Positions 25,552 through 36,309 are shown, counted from the first letter of the stretch. The stretch is DNA of 64,000 bases from Isoetes taiwanensis (GCA_021234155.1 JAJEKV010000187.1:501888-565887); one strand, 5' to 3'. Numbers and translations: made by a program. The notes: generated by a model not told the origin, from the sequence alone.

Positions 25552-26740
25552 ATGGCAACTAGACTTGGTTCATCATTACTAAATGGTGTTAAGGTGTTTC
25601 AAGGGGAAGCTGGGTTCCAGGCCTGGAAGGAAAGAATGAAAGATGTACTGCTGGCAGAAGATCTATGGGATCTTGTCATAGGAGAAAATACTGAAGAAGG
25701 GGAGAGCAGCACAGCTAACACTAGAGATGGGAGTGCAAGTGAGGCATCGATTAATGTTGCTGCAAGTGGGAGCAAAACTAAAAGATCACATCAGGCAAGG
25801 TGCATCATTGCTAGTAAGTTGAGTTCTAGCATCATGTTTAAAATTAAAAATAAAACACTAAGGAATAGATCAAGAATTATGAGGTAAAAAACTCCTCTCA
25901 AATTGAATTACTTAACAGAGAGCTAAGAAGGTTGAAGTTCAAAAAAGAAAACCTGACTGTTTTCTTCCAAAAATATGATAATATTGTTATAGATCTTGAG
26001 GCTGCTGGAGTACCAATTACTAAAGACTTTCATGTACTCTCCTTATCAAGGGCATTTTCTGAGTTTGAACAACTCTCCACCTTGGTAAGAACAAGAACTG
26101 TAAAATGGAGAAAAGGCTGAACTAATGATAAGAACAATTGAACAAAGATAAAATTTTTAAAAGGGGAGAAGAAAACTTCGGAGATCTTGTTTGCTTGTGA
26201 AAAAAAGGAAAGGACGGTTTGGTAATGAGAAAAGGAAGGTAGGGCCATGGTATGGATGTAATTCATATGGTCATTTGAAAAATAACTGTCCCAAGCTAAA
26301 AGAGAATAGATGCTTCAATTGTGATGGATTTGGTCACTTAGTTTGCCGTGATGTCCCAAAATTCTAAGGGGATTGGAAAAGGTAAAAATAAGGATAAAAG
26401 GGACACCGGTCTTGGAAAAGAAAAATAGCAACATAAGAGGCGTAAATGAAGGAGCTAGCAAAGTGTCAACTTGACACAGTGATATTAGCAATCGAAGGAG
26501 AAGACTCAAGCCGAGGTAAGTACAGTTGTTACTTGTTCTATTTCAAATCAAATTGCTAACAAAACCAATTGATATGCTTGTGATAGATAGTGAAGAGAGA
26601 GATCAAGAGTTAAAACCGCCGATGCTCTCAAGGAAATAAAGAAAAGAACATCAACATTTGTGCAAATGGGGAATGGTGAACTGCAAGAAGTAAAAGAGTC
26701 AGGAATGCTAGAACTATTTGATTTAGAGGGCAATTCATGA
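25552..26740 (+). pseudogene. Copia gag and protease-like region (unit 3)
   Basis: The gag N-terminus is cleaner than in unit 2 and shows the family pattern FQAWKERMKD then EDLWDLV. The shared frameshift near 25,865 remains. From about 26,090 onward this copy becomes the corrupted one: the zinc-knuckle and protease stretch that is readable in unit 2 is broken by small indels, each at a CAG or CTG (for example 26,340-26,365, 26,455-26,520 and 26,565-26,620). Confidence 0.85.
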
Positions 26741-26787
26741 TGTACTTTCTGTTCCAAATATTGTAAGGAATCTAATATCAGTTAGTC

Positions 26788-27370
26788 AGCTGGTGGATAT
26801 GGGATTCAAACTTGTATTTGACAAACACTGCTGTAAAGTTTTTGAAAATAATAAAGTCAAGTTCCTTGCAAAACGAGCTGGTAATTTGTTTGGGTTTCAC
26901 AACAAAACTTTATCTGCAAGTATAAACTCAATGGAAATTCCAACACTAAAACTTTGGCATGAGAAATTGGGTCATGCAAATGTAGAAAACTTAAAGGAAA
27001 TGACTAAAAGAGGTATGATAACAGCTGCAGAAAGTAATGATTTTGTTTGCTATGGATGCATGATGGGAAAGAGCACAAGATTACCTTTGAAGAAAAGACA
27101 TGAACGAGCTGGAGATTGACTAGAATTGATACATTCAGACCTCTGTGGACAATTAATGTCAGAAGCTTATAAGGTAAAAGGTATTTTATTACCTTTATTG
27201 ATGATTACTCTAGACATACTAAGTGCTTCTTTCTTAGAAGGAAAAACCAGGCTTATAATGCTTATAGAATCTTTGAAGCAGAGGCAGAAAGGATGACTGG
27301 GAAAAGAATAAAATGCTTGAGGTCAGATCGAGGTGGTGAGTTTGTGAATGATATATTTAAGAAATATTGC
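26788..27370 (+). pseudogene. Copia GAG-pre-integrase and integrase start (unit 3)
   Basis: It carries the HHCC module with LWHEKLGHAN and CYGCMMGK, the in-frame TGA at 27,117-27,119, then the DLCG start of the integrase core and DRGGEF near 27,327. It is nearly identical to the unit 2 copy, including the stop codon and the deletion junction. Confidence 0.85.
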
Positions 27371-29010
27371 AGAGAGAAAGCAAGAGGAAAGATTGGAAAT
27401 GGAAAATTATCCCTATAGGGAATTGGTGGGATGTCTTTTGTATGTGGCTAATTGTAGCAGGCCTGATATAGCATTTTGTGTAAATTTGTTGAGCAGATTT
27501 GGAAACAATCCTGGAAAGAAACATTGGCATGCAGCTAAACATGTGCTCAGATTTTTGAAGGGGACACAAAATAAGGGATTAGCATTCACAAATAGGATCT
27601 AATCGCATACCGGATCTTGATTGGGGAGGTAACCTGGACTCTAGGGCATCTACATCTGGATATATTCTACAAGTTGGAGGAAGCACAATATCATGGAGAA
27701 GTAAAAAATAAGGATGTATAGCTATGTCAATAGCAGAGGCAGAATACAATGTTGCCTCTTAACCAAGAAGAGAAGTGGTCTAGGTAAGGAGGTTGTTAGC
27801 TGAGTTAGGTGCTACATAGAATAAACCAACCACTCTCTTCATTGACAGGATGAGCTGTATAGCTATAACTGTAACAGGCCTATGGTAGACCGCTCGAGTA
27901 TTCGAACCTTGAATGTGCCTGTGGGACGCCAGGAGACACCGCATAAATGGGTAGAAGCGATCGCTCATAAACGCGTCTAGACGGTTTTGCCCGGGGTTGG
28001 TTAAGGGCATGTCGGTTAGGAACGTTATAGTTGGTATCAGAGCAGGTCTCGAGTTCGAATCTCCATGGGTGCCTATATGCATGGGTAGTTTGCAAAGACT
28101 TGGTAATCATTGTGACATGGTATGACATAGACATGGTATAGTTTTGGATGCTCGAGGACGAGCATAGTTCTAGTGGGAGAGACCAGAACGGGCCCATGGT
28201 AGACCGCCGAGTATTCGAACCTTGAATGTGCCTGTGGAGCGTTCCCGAGACACCGGCATAAATGGGTAGAAGCGACTACTCATAAACGTCTAGACGGTTT
28301 TGCCCAGTTGGTTAAGGGCATGTAGTTAGGAATGTTACATTTGGTATCAGAGCAGGTCTCGAGTTCGAGTCTCCATGGGTGCCTATATGCATGGGTAATT
28401 TGCAAAGACTTGATAATCATTGTGACATGGTATAGCCTTGGATGCTCGAGGACGAGCATAGTTCTAGTGGGAGAGACTGTAACGGGCCTATGATAGACCG
28501 CTCGAGTATTCGAACTTTGAATGTGCCTGTGGGACGTTCCCGAGACACCGACATAAATGGGTAGAAGCGACTGTTCATAAACGTCTAGACGGTTTTGCCC
28601 AGTTGGTTAAGGGCATGTCGGTTAGGATGCTCGAGGACGAGCATAGTTCTAGTGGGAGACAGTAACTTTGACGAGCATAGTTCTAGTGGGAGAGACCATT
28701 GGCCTATGATAGACCGCCGAAAGTATTGAACTTTGAATGTGCACGTGGGGCGTTCGACAAACATAAATGGGTAGAAGCGACTGTTCATAAACGTCTAGAC
28801 GGTTTTGCCCAGTTGGTTAAGGGCATGTCGGTTAGGAACGTTACAATAACCAGGAATCTAGTATTCTATGAAAGAACGAAGCACATTGAACTACATGTTC
28901 ATTTTATAAGGGATATGATTGCAAAAGGAATTATAGTAGTTGAGTACAAAAATACTACAGAACAGATTGCAGATGTGTTAACAAAGGTAATTCCAGTGCA
29001 CAGGTTTACT
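27370..29010 (+). pseudogene. Copia RT C-terminus and RNase H, split by TRIM (unit 3)
   Basis: YRELVGCLLYVANCSRPDIA and HVLRFLKGT are visible up to 27,600. RNase H follows to 27,869 and resumes at 28,851 with RNLVFYERTKHIELHVHF and TEQIADVLTK. The two halves join in one frame when the insert and one ATAAC are left out. The FYERTKHI motif is the expected late RNase H motif of Copia elements. Confidence 0.88.
27870..28845 (+). mobile_element. Tandem TRIM array inside Copia RNase H (unit 3), 5-bp target duplication
   Basis: It is flanked on both sides by ATAAC (27,865-27,869 and 28,846-28,850). LTR-like units lie at 27,870-28,029, about 28,184-28,339, 28,478 to about 28,627 (truncated at its 3' end) and about 28,694-28,845. 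Primer sites TGGTATCAGAGC are at 28,032-28,043 and 28,342-28,353. It is longer than the unit 2 array by a partial extra LTR and a duplicated purine-tract segment (28,628-28,693). The arrays have therefore changed by unequal exchange or slippage since the duplication, unless the difference is an assembly effect. Confidence 0.9.
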
Positions 29011-29192
29011 AAGTTACAGGAAAGCATTGGTATAAGTTCTCCTCATACAGCATGTTCAATACAAAGTTGTGACAACAATAATGAAGCAGAACATAGTACA
29101 AGTTGCAGACATAAACAAAAGTGTGTAAGATATAGAGCAGATGTTTGAATATGCAGAAATATCAAACTGAGTATATCTAACATGAAGGGGAA

Positions 29193-29365
29193 TGTTGAAA
29201 TTGTTAATGTTAGATATATTGGTGAGGTTGATCAGATGATATATTAAGGGCAAGAAAACGTGACTTAACCTTAGGGTTGCTTAATAGTTGCACCTAAGGG
29301 TAATGGTCTGAATAAAATATCGTGTATATGCATGGTTAAAACAGTTGATGAAGACATGATATTTA
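29193..29365 (+). repeat. Truncated 3' LTR of Copia, unit 3 (173 bp)
   Basis: It begins TGTTGAAATTG after GAAGGGGAA and leaves LTR homology at the same base as the unit 2 copy. Confidence 0.85.
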
Positions 29366-29672
29366 CACTTCGTTGTATTCTACAACATACGATATCCCAT
29401 GTTCTTTATTGTATTAATATTATTTCATACAAGCATGGCCCATTTTCCTTGTAGTTCCATTGCAACATTTTCAAAGTATGGAGCTTGTGTTATATAGAAC
29501 CACCTTAGGCCCCGGAGGGGCCAAATTTTTTTTTGGACCCATGCACACCTCTAGGCCATCTTTGTTTCTTTTAATTTCCGAACATATTTCGTACACACAT
29601 TCACACATATTTCGTACAGCATTTATATTTATTCTGTACAGATTATGTAGCTTATTAATAATAATATATTAT

Positions 29673-30105
29673 AGCACATCGAACCATGGAAAGGGACATC
29701 AAACATATTAAGAAACTGAACCATTAAATTAAACCCCACTTGACCCCCCTCCCCTTCCCCACCCCCCCACCAAGTTGTTTTTGCTGATATTCGAGCAGGG
29801 CGTCCAACGGTTGGCGAGGAGCCCCAAACATATATGCTAATATATGTGTGTCGTACATGTGTATAATGCACCTCACAACCTTTGGGTTAATTGTGTATTT
29901 GAAACTAGTAGTTAACTAAAACTTACTAAAAAACGAGTTGCATCTAGTGATGGTTGGGATCGTCCGAAACAGACATCCAACGGTCCGAGCCTACCAATGG
30001 ACGCCCTGCACGAATATCAACAAAAACAACTGGGGGTCAGGAGGATTTTAATTTAATGGCTCAATTTTTTAATATGTTTGATGCCCTTCAATGGTTCGAT
30101 GTGCT
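29673..30105. mobile_element. Foldback (inverted-repeat) element
   Basis: The left arm (29,673 to about 29,816) starts AGCACATCGAACCAT and ends near GGGCGTCCA. The right arm (about 29,998-30,105) is its imperfect reverse complement, from TGGACGCCC to GGTTCGATGTGCT. Arms are over 100 bp, with an insert of C-rich sequence in the left arm (29,733-29,772) and a ~180-bp centre. No transposase is encoded. I could not identify a target duplication. A foldback MITE or an inverted duplication both fit. Confidence 0.65.
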
Positions 30106-31290
30106 GTCTTCCTATATATATATACAAGTGCTTGTACTATGAGGGGGTATACAAACCCGACTAGTCCTTGCTAAAGTCTTCATGCATGTAGAATATCTAA
30201 AGTACTTTACAATATTGCATGCAAGGACTATGTTGTCTAATATATCAAAAGAAAGAGATAAAAAGGCAAAGGTACGGAAATTACTCCAAATGGCAATTTC
30301 TTGTAGGGTTTGCCTTCATCACCAAATAAAGAATCTGCACATGTGGCAAAAAGAATGAAAGAACCAGCACATGGCAAAAGGAATGAAATTGCATGGCATG
30401 TTTGAAAATATAAAATAATTTGTAAAGATGGTAGCAATTAACTTCACATGTAAGTAGATCAGGCCTATAATAGAAGGTTCTGGCGCAAAGGATATAATCT
30501 TAAGAATGCAAGGTATTAAACTTAAGAAATTAAACTAATGTTAAGAAGTCAAAGTCAAATTCCTACTAATGGTCAAACCTCCGTCAATCATCGATTCAAA
30601 CCATTGGTCAAATGCTGTCAACGTTTGGTCAAAACTCGAGTCAACTCGCCGGGTAAAACACCAATCCTCCTTCATGGCAGCCTGTTATTGTGTAGGTGAC
30701 AAAATGTGTAATCAACGCTACAAAATCGAAGAGCAGAAATTGCATTATGCATATGATTTTTGCAGAATATCCAATTAACCTCAGTATCTATTTACAACCG
30801 TTGCGGGGTGTCTTGGCTGGGATAAGTCAGGTTCAATATCTCCTCTAACAAGCAGCATAAGCTTATTTGTTAAACGACTACGTTATATTTTCAGTTACCT
30901 CAATTGGAATCAATTTATTCAATTGGAAGATAAGATTCCCCCAACAAGTGTAAATGTGCAATAATGACAATCTGATTAGAATAGTATTGCTAAATATCAT
31001 TTTTTATCATGTACCCCTCCCTTAGTATCAATAATAGAAACGTGAGAGCCCTTAAATTGAGATTTTGCATTGCTAGGAACCTGATATGAAGGAGTGCTTG
31101 AATATATCTATTCATATCTATGGGGTCCTCACATAATTTGCAACATCATCTTCTACACAGATGTCCTAACGACGTCACTGGTTATTTAGGATACCAATGT
31201 CATTGACGAATTGAAAAAGAACTTCTAAATTTGCTAATAGAAAAAAAAAAAAAAGTAGCATTGGCTAGTTTTCTTTAGATTCTTCAAGTC
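30106..31290. other. Intergenic, no feature seen
   Basis: This is AT-rich sequence with no long frame, LTR edge or conserved motif. Short runs such as TATATATATA (30,113-30,122) and an A-tract (31,240-31,254) are the only simple-sequence features. Confidence 0.6.
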
Positions 31291-31558
31291 GGTGCAAAGC
31301 TGAATCATTATGAAATCCATGCCATGAAGTATGGACTGCCTCAATTTGTTGAAACACTTTAGACATCCTAGTACATTCAGTGCAAAGCTGAATCATTATG
31401 AAATCCATGCCATGAAGTATGGACTCCCTCAATTTGTTGAAACACTTTAGACATCCTGGTACATTCAGGTGCAAAGCTGAATCATTATGAAATCCATGCC
31501 ATGAAGTATGGACTCCCTCAATTTGTTGAAACACTTTAGACATCCTAGTACATTCAGC
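31291..31558. repeat. 88-bp tandem repeat, three copies
   Basis: Units begin near 31,292, 31,380 and 31,469, with the recurring sequence GTGCAAAGCTGAATCATTAT. The period of 88-89 bp is not a multiple of three, yet one minus-strand frame (31,265-31,642) stays open across all three units and translates the repeat in shifted frames. I do not recognise the product and do not treat it as a gene. Confidence 0.85.
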
Positions 31559-32740
31559 TTCAATTACCCCATTGTTTCTCTCAACATGATTCTCTCTTCG
31601 TATTATTAACGATATTGCAGATCTTGCAACTACGTTGCCCACAATCGTTAAGAAAAAATCTCTTTACGTATTATTAACGATAAAATCCTACGACACTAAG
31701 ACCACCAAGAAAGAACTGACAACCCATAATGCCTGAGGAAAAGTCCATTTTGATGATGCATGATTTACATTGTAACATGTCCCCTAAACTCTAAGTAGAA
31801 TTTAGAGTTTACAATGCATTTGATAATCAAGTAAATATCTGATTGTCATCTCGTGGAGTTGCTAGATTTATTTTCTTCTATGTTGTACGTTACTCGTCTC
31901 TAGTTGTAATATAGGCCACACATTACTCGTCTCTAGTTGTAATATAGGCCACACAGTGCTCCCCTTTTTTAGTCCCTGGAGCACCCTCATTATCCAACCC
32001 AAGCATATATTACCAAGATATAGCAAATAAAAAAGTTGTTGTGTTTAAAATTATGGCCCTCGTCATTCAGCGTCGTCATACCTTCCATTTTTTGCTTTTG
32101 TAAGAAGACCAACGTCAGAACAAAGGATCAGCATTTTGTGCCAATAATTAAAAGCAATTAGCCTACATGCAATAGCTTAAAAGGCAAGAGGAACTGTCTG
32201 TAAAATGTGCTCCCGTCTTTTCAAAAAACAGCAACAATTCACATCCACTTACATTCATGTTGGCATATAAGGTCACAGATCACAGTTTTGCAAATTGGAC
32301 ACATATAGAGCAACCCACTCACTTGAGAAAGCAAACTCGGCAAGCAAGCAATAATAGAAATGGTTCAATGGTGGATCTACTCTGAAAACCTTTGAGCCTA
32401 ATAAAGCATCTTTGTGACTCACTGAAGCAAACAATGTGCAAATATTAGTGCAAGCACATGTAAGGCTTGCACAACAACACAATCTGTGGAAGTATCATAG
32501 GCAGATGTACAAAATAGAGTAAGCGGACAAAAGGGCTTTCAGTGCATCATAATTCTTTGAGAAAATCGTAACCTTACCACTCCAGAAATAAACATGCAGA
32601 ATACAAATACATATCGCAAATTTCCATCATGTTAGTCCCTGTATCTTATCTGATCCCCAATTATTCTAATACTATATGTATCTGTGACTATAAAAGCACA
32701 ACCTCTTGGTATCCATGTTTCACAGACAAAATCATGTCTC
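31559..32740. other. Intergenic, one 33-bp duplication
   Basis: The only structure is a tandem 33-bp duplication at about 31,887-31,953 (ACTCGTCTCTAGTTGTAATA twice). No gene is supported. Confidence 0.6.
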
Positions 32741-32853
32741 TTCCAACTGCTAAAGACTGTATTTCGAATCAACAAGTCTACTGTCATGTTCTCATTATTA
32801 GCAATGGCAGCAATATGTAATGGGGTTGTCCTACCAATATCGGAACAATGCAC
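32740..32853 (-). pseudogene. Ankyrin-repeat fragment
   Basis: The minus-strand frame reads GRTTPLHIAAIANNENMTVD followed by LLIRN, which fits one ankyrin repeat (the family's G-x-TPLH-x-AA core and a leucine-rich second helix). No second repeat follows in frame on either side. It is therefore an exon fragment or relic of an ankyrin protein. The assignment rests on a single repeat. Confidence 0.4.
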
Positions 32854-33878
32854 TTCGTGAAATTTGCAACATCTGCAACAGAAGGTCTATCACATAAATT
32901 CCAAAGTTTGGAGTGCAAATCTATGTATGATCAACGTAGTAAGTTCTTGGGTTGATGGCTACCTATCCATACTCAGCTGTTGCATGATACAGCTCCATAA
33001 TCAATAAGTATCTTCATATCTTTACACAAAATGCAAACGTTATCTGATTGCATGTCCCAGCCATCATCCAACATGATGACAATCTTGACGTTAATCTATT
33101 AATCTATATTTTAATTATGGTAATAATACCTCATCTAGAAGAATGTGATTCTTTGCCACCGCAGCTCTTTTGCTAAAGAAAATTTACGACAAGAAAGCGA
33201 ACACAAGGCCTGCCAGATACACAAATTGCACCTCATATTTTTAATAGAGTGACTCAAACATGTAATAATATCGAACTGACTCAAACGCAAACAAAATAAT
33301 GCATCATGAATGTCCACGCACTGCCTAATATACCAGCTCAAGGGCTTGCAAGAAAAAACAATTAATCACAAATTGGATATTTGAGCCAAATCAGGCTTTG
33401 CAACTCACAAAGTAAGCTGAATCTCCACATTTTGAAAGGATAAACATTCCTACAACCTCTAAAATTTGTACATCCCCATGTCCTGGCCCTGTACTCTCTG
33501 TTGACATATAGGCAACATCAGATCAGTGAAAAGCGAAGCAATCAAAAAGGCAAAACGATAAGGATTTTTGCCAAACCGACAAGAGGGAATGACCTTGTCA
33601 CTGCTGGATTTACTGTAGGATCTAGTTATATGTTTTGCTCCTTTCTTTTATCAAGGAAATACTCTGTTCATGCTGGCAGCCTACAAAATACAATTAGCCA
33701 TCTAACCGTATAAATGCACAAAGCTTTTTTCCGTTACCTTGCATCATACAATCACAGACAAAGCTGCTAGAACATATCAAAATTGTTGCAGTGGCCATGT
33801 ATTCTGAAACTTCTATGTTTTGGGCAGAGGCCATGTATTCCAGAGCATCTGCAATTGAATATTGCCGGCCAGGGCCTG

Positions 33879-34562
33879 GTACCACAGCAACAGTAACTAA
33901 CGTTAATTGCCAAACATAAAGAAAACCCACAATGAACCCTGAAAGAAATCTGGCCATGTAATGTATGTAATTTCCAGCCTGAAATGTGTGATTGGATTCA
34001 AAGTCAGTTCAAGGTAGAATGCTATGTCATAATCAGTAAAAGCGAACCTTTGCCCCTATAGCTTCTTGAACAAGGACAGTATCACTAGAGATACCATTGA
34101 CAATCTCTCCAGTACTCGTGTCAGTGTCAAAGAATCCTACATCTTGTTTGAGCATTGCTCTTAAATAGCTGATCTGCATTCTAGCACCTTGTCGTTTTCC
34201 AGTTTGTGTCCAGCATGCAACCTCTGCCATCACAGCAAATCCAGCTTAATCTGCATGAAGAACTACCTCATTATCGAAATATAGAACTAGCCAGACTCAC
34301 CCATCCATGCTGCACCCAATATCACAAGTCCCAAATAGACGAAATACAGAGCATACTGCGAGATTAGAAGTTCTTATGAGATTAGAAGTTCTTATGAGAT
34401 TAGAGCGGGAACTACAGTAGATCACCAGTTTGAAGTAAGATTGTACAGTACCTTGGAAACTCCATGACCTAATCTGTCCAGAATGTTATAGTTGGCCCCA
34501 AACTCATCTATCAGCTTGCCAAAGAATATAAAGAAAACTGGTATTGCGGAGTGTATAGAACA
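33879..34562 (-). pseudogene. ABCB (P-glycoprotein) transporter, N-terminal exons only
   Basis: Four exon-like blocks on the minus strand match the first transmembrane domain of plant ABCB/MDR exporters. Block a (about 34,562-34,452) reads AIPVFFIFFGKLIDEFGANY. Block b (34,355-34,301) reads YALYFVYLGLVILGAAWM. Block c (34,223-34,048) reads VACWTQTGKRQGARMQISYL and later DTDTSTGEIVNGISSDTVLV. Block d (33,978 to about 33,879) reads MARFLSGFIVGFLYVWQLTL then VTVAVVP. GT-AG signals fit at the internal junctions. After VVP the match stops, and neither the Walker A/B nor the signature motif of a nucleotide-binding domain occurs downstream, so this cannot encode a transporter. It is a truncated gene or a duplicated gene fragment. 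A 78-bp direct duplication lies upstream at 34,679-34,820. Confidence 0.75.
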
Positions 34563-34678
34563 CCTCTTCACATGGTTCTACAAACTTTGGATTCGGGCAA
34601 CAACAGAGAAAATGCAAATCTCATGTCAAATGCAGATATAACGATCTATAACAGGAACGTGAAGAAGGACCACTCTAT

Positions 34679-34820
34679 GGCATGAGTTTCCGGCAATCAG
34701 ATCGTCCCTATTGAAATTTCATCAGCCACGTTTCCTCTGGGGCTGTTTCCTCTGTGGCATGAGTTTCCGGCAATCAGATCGTCCCTATTGAAATTTCATC
34801 AGCCACGTTTCCTCTGGGGC
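34679..34820. repeat. 78-bp tandem duplication
   Basis: The block GGCATGAGTTTCCGGCAATC through CACGTTTCCTCTGGGG occurs twice in direct order, starting near 34,679 and 34,757, almost without change. It appears recent and encodes nothing recognisable. Confidence 0.85.
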
Positions 34821-35565
34821 ATGTTTGGTGAAGGTGGTTAAAGCTTCTCGTGAATGCACAGAAGTCCACAAGATGTAAAAAGATAGAGCGAGCCTATCAA
34901 GGGCGGAAAACACAGCCGGCCATGGGAACCAAAGTTAATTGACGCCGATCAAAACCCCTGCAAAATAATTAGCAGAAAATGAAGCAAGTTGGAAAACGCT
35001 GCAGGCAAATGCCGGATAATACACACCATTGTTTGTTATTCCGAAACGAACAATATCTCCATCCCATCTGTGCCATTGAACTTCTGCAGCAAATCAATCA
35101 TAAAAAGTGAAAAACGTCAGAAAAATAGAAGTCGAAATGCAACAGGCCCTCACATTTCTAACATACAGATATCACTCTTGAATGAGAAGCTCGAAAATCC
35201 GCTTCTTTCTTTGCTTCCTTTTCCTGTTAGAGAACCCGACTATAGCGGACCTTCGAACTGTGGCTTATACTCCAGCCCAGTATAAAGCAAATAATCCCGC
35301 AAGGAAAGAGGGGCATGCCCCCGCGAGTACATGTTCCACATTCTCTTTTCCTAGGAGATGACGAAGTAAACGAAAACAGTGCCAAGGTTCCAAGGGTTTG
35401 GATGAGGGCAGACGAAGCAGAAAAAGATGTGAATCTGCCAAGCATGGGCGCGGATTGATTGACCAATGGATGAGGCTAAATCCTTCCACGCCATTAAATT
35501 TTCAGCAAAGGGTAATGGCTGCAGCGGCATTGTAAGAGATTAAAGGTTATGATTCTGGAAGAGAT

Positions 35566-35943
35566 ATGTATCAGGCCCAACAGGGGCAAAATCAACCTCA
35601 AATAAAATATAATCCACAGATGCAACCACAGATGCAAGCACAGATTCAAACCCAACAGCAGATGCAAGCTCAGCAGCCTATTTCTTTGCCAGAATGCTCT
35701 CCGCCACTTTTGCTCGATCAGCAAAATCAGATGAATAGCAGACCCCAACCTCCCTTGGCTCCTATTCGATCCAACCCAGTTGGTTTTGGAGATTTAGATT
35801 CTTATTTATCTGCATTAACTTCTGCTCCAGGTGCTTACTCCATGCAAAATATTATGCCCAATCGATCTAACAAGCCTATTCTGGCAGAATCTGATTCTGA
35901 TCATATGAATCGGATGATGAATACAGCGCAGTTTCATTGCTAG
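35566..35943 (+). CDS. Gln-rich hypothetical ORF, possibly one exon of a gene
   Basis: This 125-codon frame begins with MYQAQQGQNQPQIKYNPQ. It has a Gln/Met-rich first third, then a segment with PPLAPIRSNPVGFGDLDSYL, SALTSAPGAYSM, and ends near HMNRMMNTAQFHC. The frame is open upstream of the ATG to about 35,540, so the true start may be in an earlier exon. Another open stretch upstream (35,356-35,456, ending MGAD) has a plausible 3' splice site. Gln-rich composition is common in plant transcriptional co-regulators, but I recognise no domain and assign no function. It may be a gene relic. Confidence 0.35.
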   Translation: MYQAQQGQNQPQIKYNPQMQPQMQAQIQTQQQMQAQQPISLPECSPPLLLDQQNQMNSRPQPPLAPIRSNPVGFGDLDSYLSALTSAPGAYSMQNIMPNRSNKPILAESDSDHMNRMMNTAQFHC

Positions 35944-36309
35944 CATGATCCCTCCTCCTCCATCTCCAATATTACCCCCCGCTCCAAAGCCGGAGTTCTT
36001 GGCGGTTGGCCTCAAGCAGAATACTTTCTTTTGCATCACTTTCTTCTTACATTATTTGTAAGATTTGTTACGATGGCTGGAAGCTTAATCAAATCCCAAA
36101 TTACCATGTGCATTAGGGCGGTATCTGCAAACTTGTACATGCGCCTCCTATTATCTTCATGGCACAAGGATTTCCCGCCAAAGATCCATAGCCTCGGTGC
36201 TAAAAACACCGTTAGAGCAGCAATACAACACAGAGAGAACCGGGAAATAGCACTTCAAAGCTTCACCATCACCACTGCTCCGGTACAGCAGCTCCGACAT
36301 TGCTAAGAA

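Larger units (their letters stand above)
25026..29365 (+). mobile_element. Copia LTR retrotransposon, internally deleted, with nested TRIM (unit 3)
   Basis: It has the same structure as the unit 2 copy: 5' LTR 25,026-25,535, PBS 25,537-25,548, gag from 25,552, pre-integrase 26,793-27,119, the same internal deletion near 27,370, RT/RNase H 27,380-29,010, polypurine tract before 29,193, and truncated 3' LTR 29,193-29,365. Across the 173 bp shared by its two LTRs I count four differences, so the original insertion is not very recent. Confidence 0.9.
20651..29550. repeat. Tandem array unit 3 (truncated in the tail)
   Basis: Unit 3 repeats the head (20,651-25,025) and the Copia element with its TRIM array (25,026-29,365). 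It then follows the tail only to about 29,550, just after the GGACCCATGCACACC stretch that unit 2 has at 17,640-17,656. Unique sequence follows. Within the head, 22,412-23,620 holds the two ~612-bp direct repeats. No gene is supported in the head. Confidence 0.88.

Noticed and set aside
35227-35489. Two overlapping minus-strand frames
   Set aside because: No conserved motif, no splice context linking them to the ABCB fragment, and they overlap each other in different phases.
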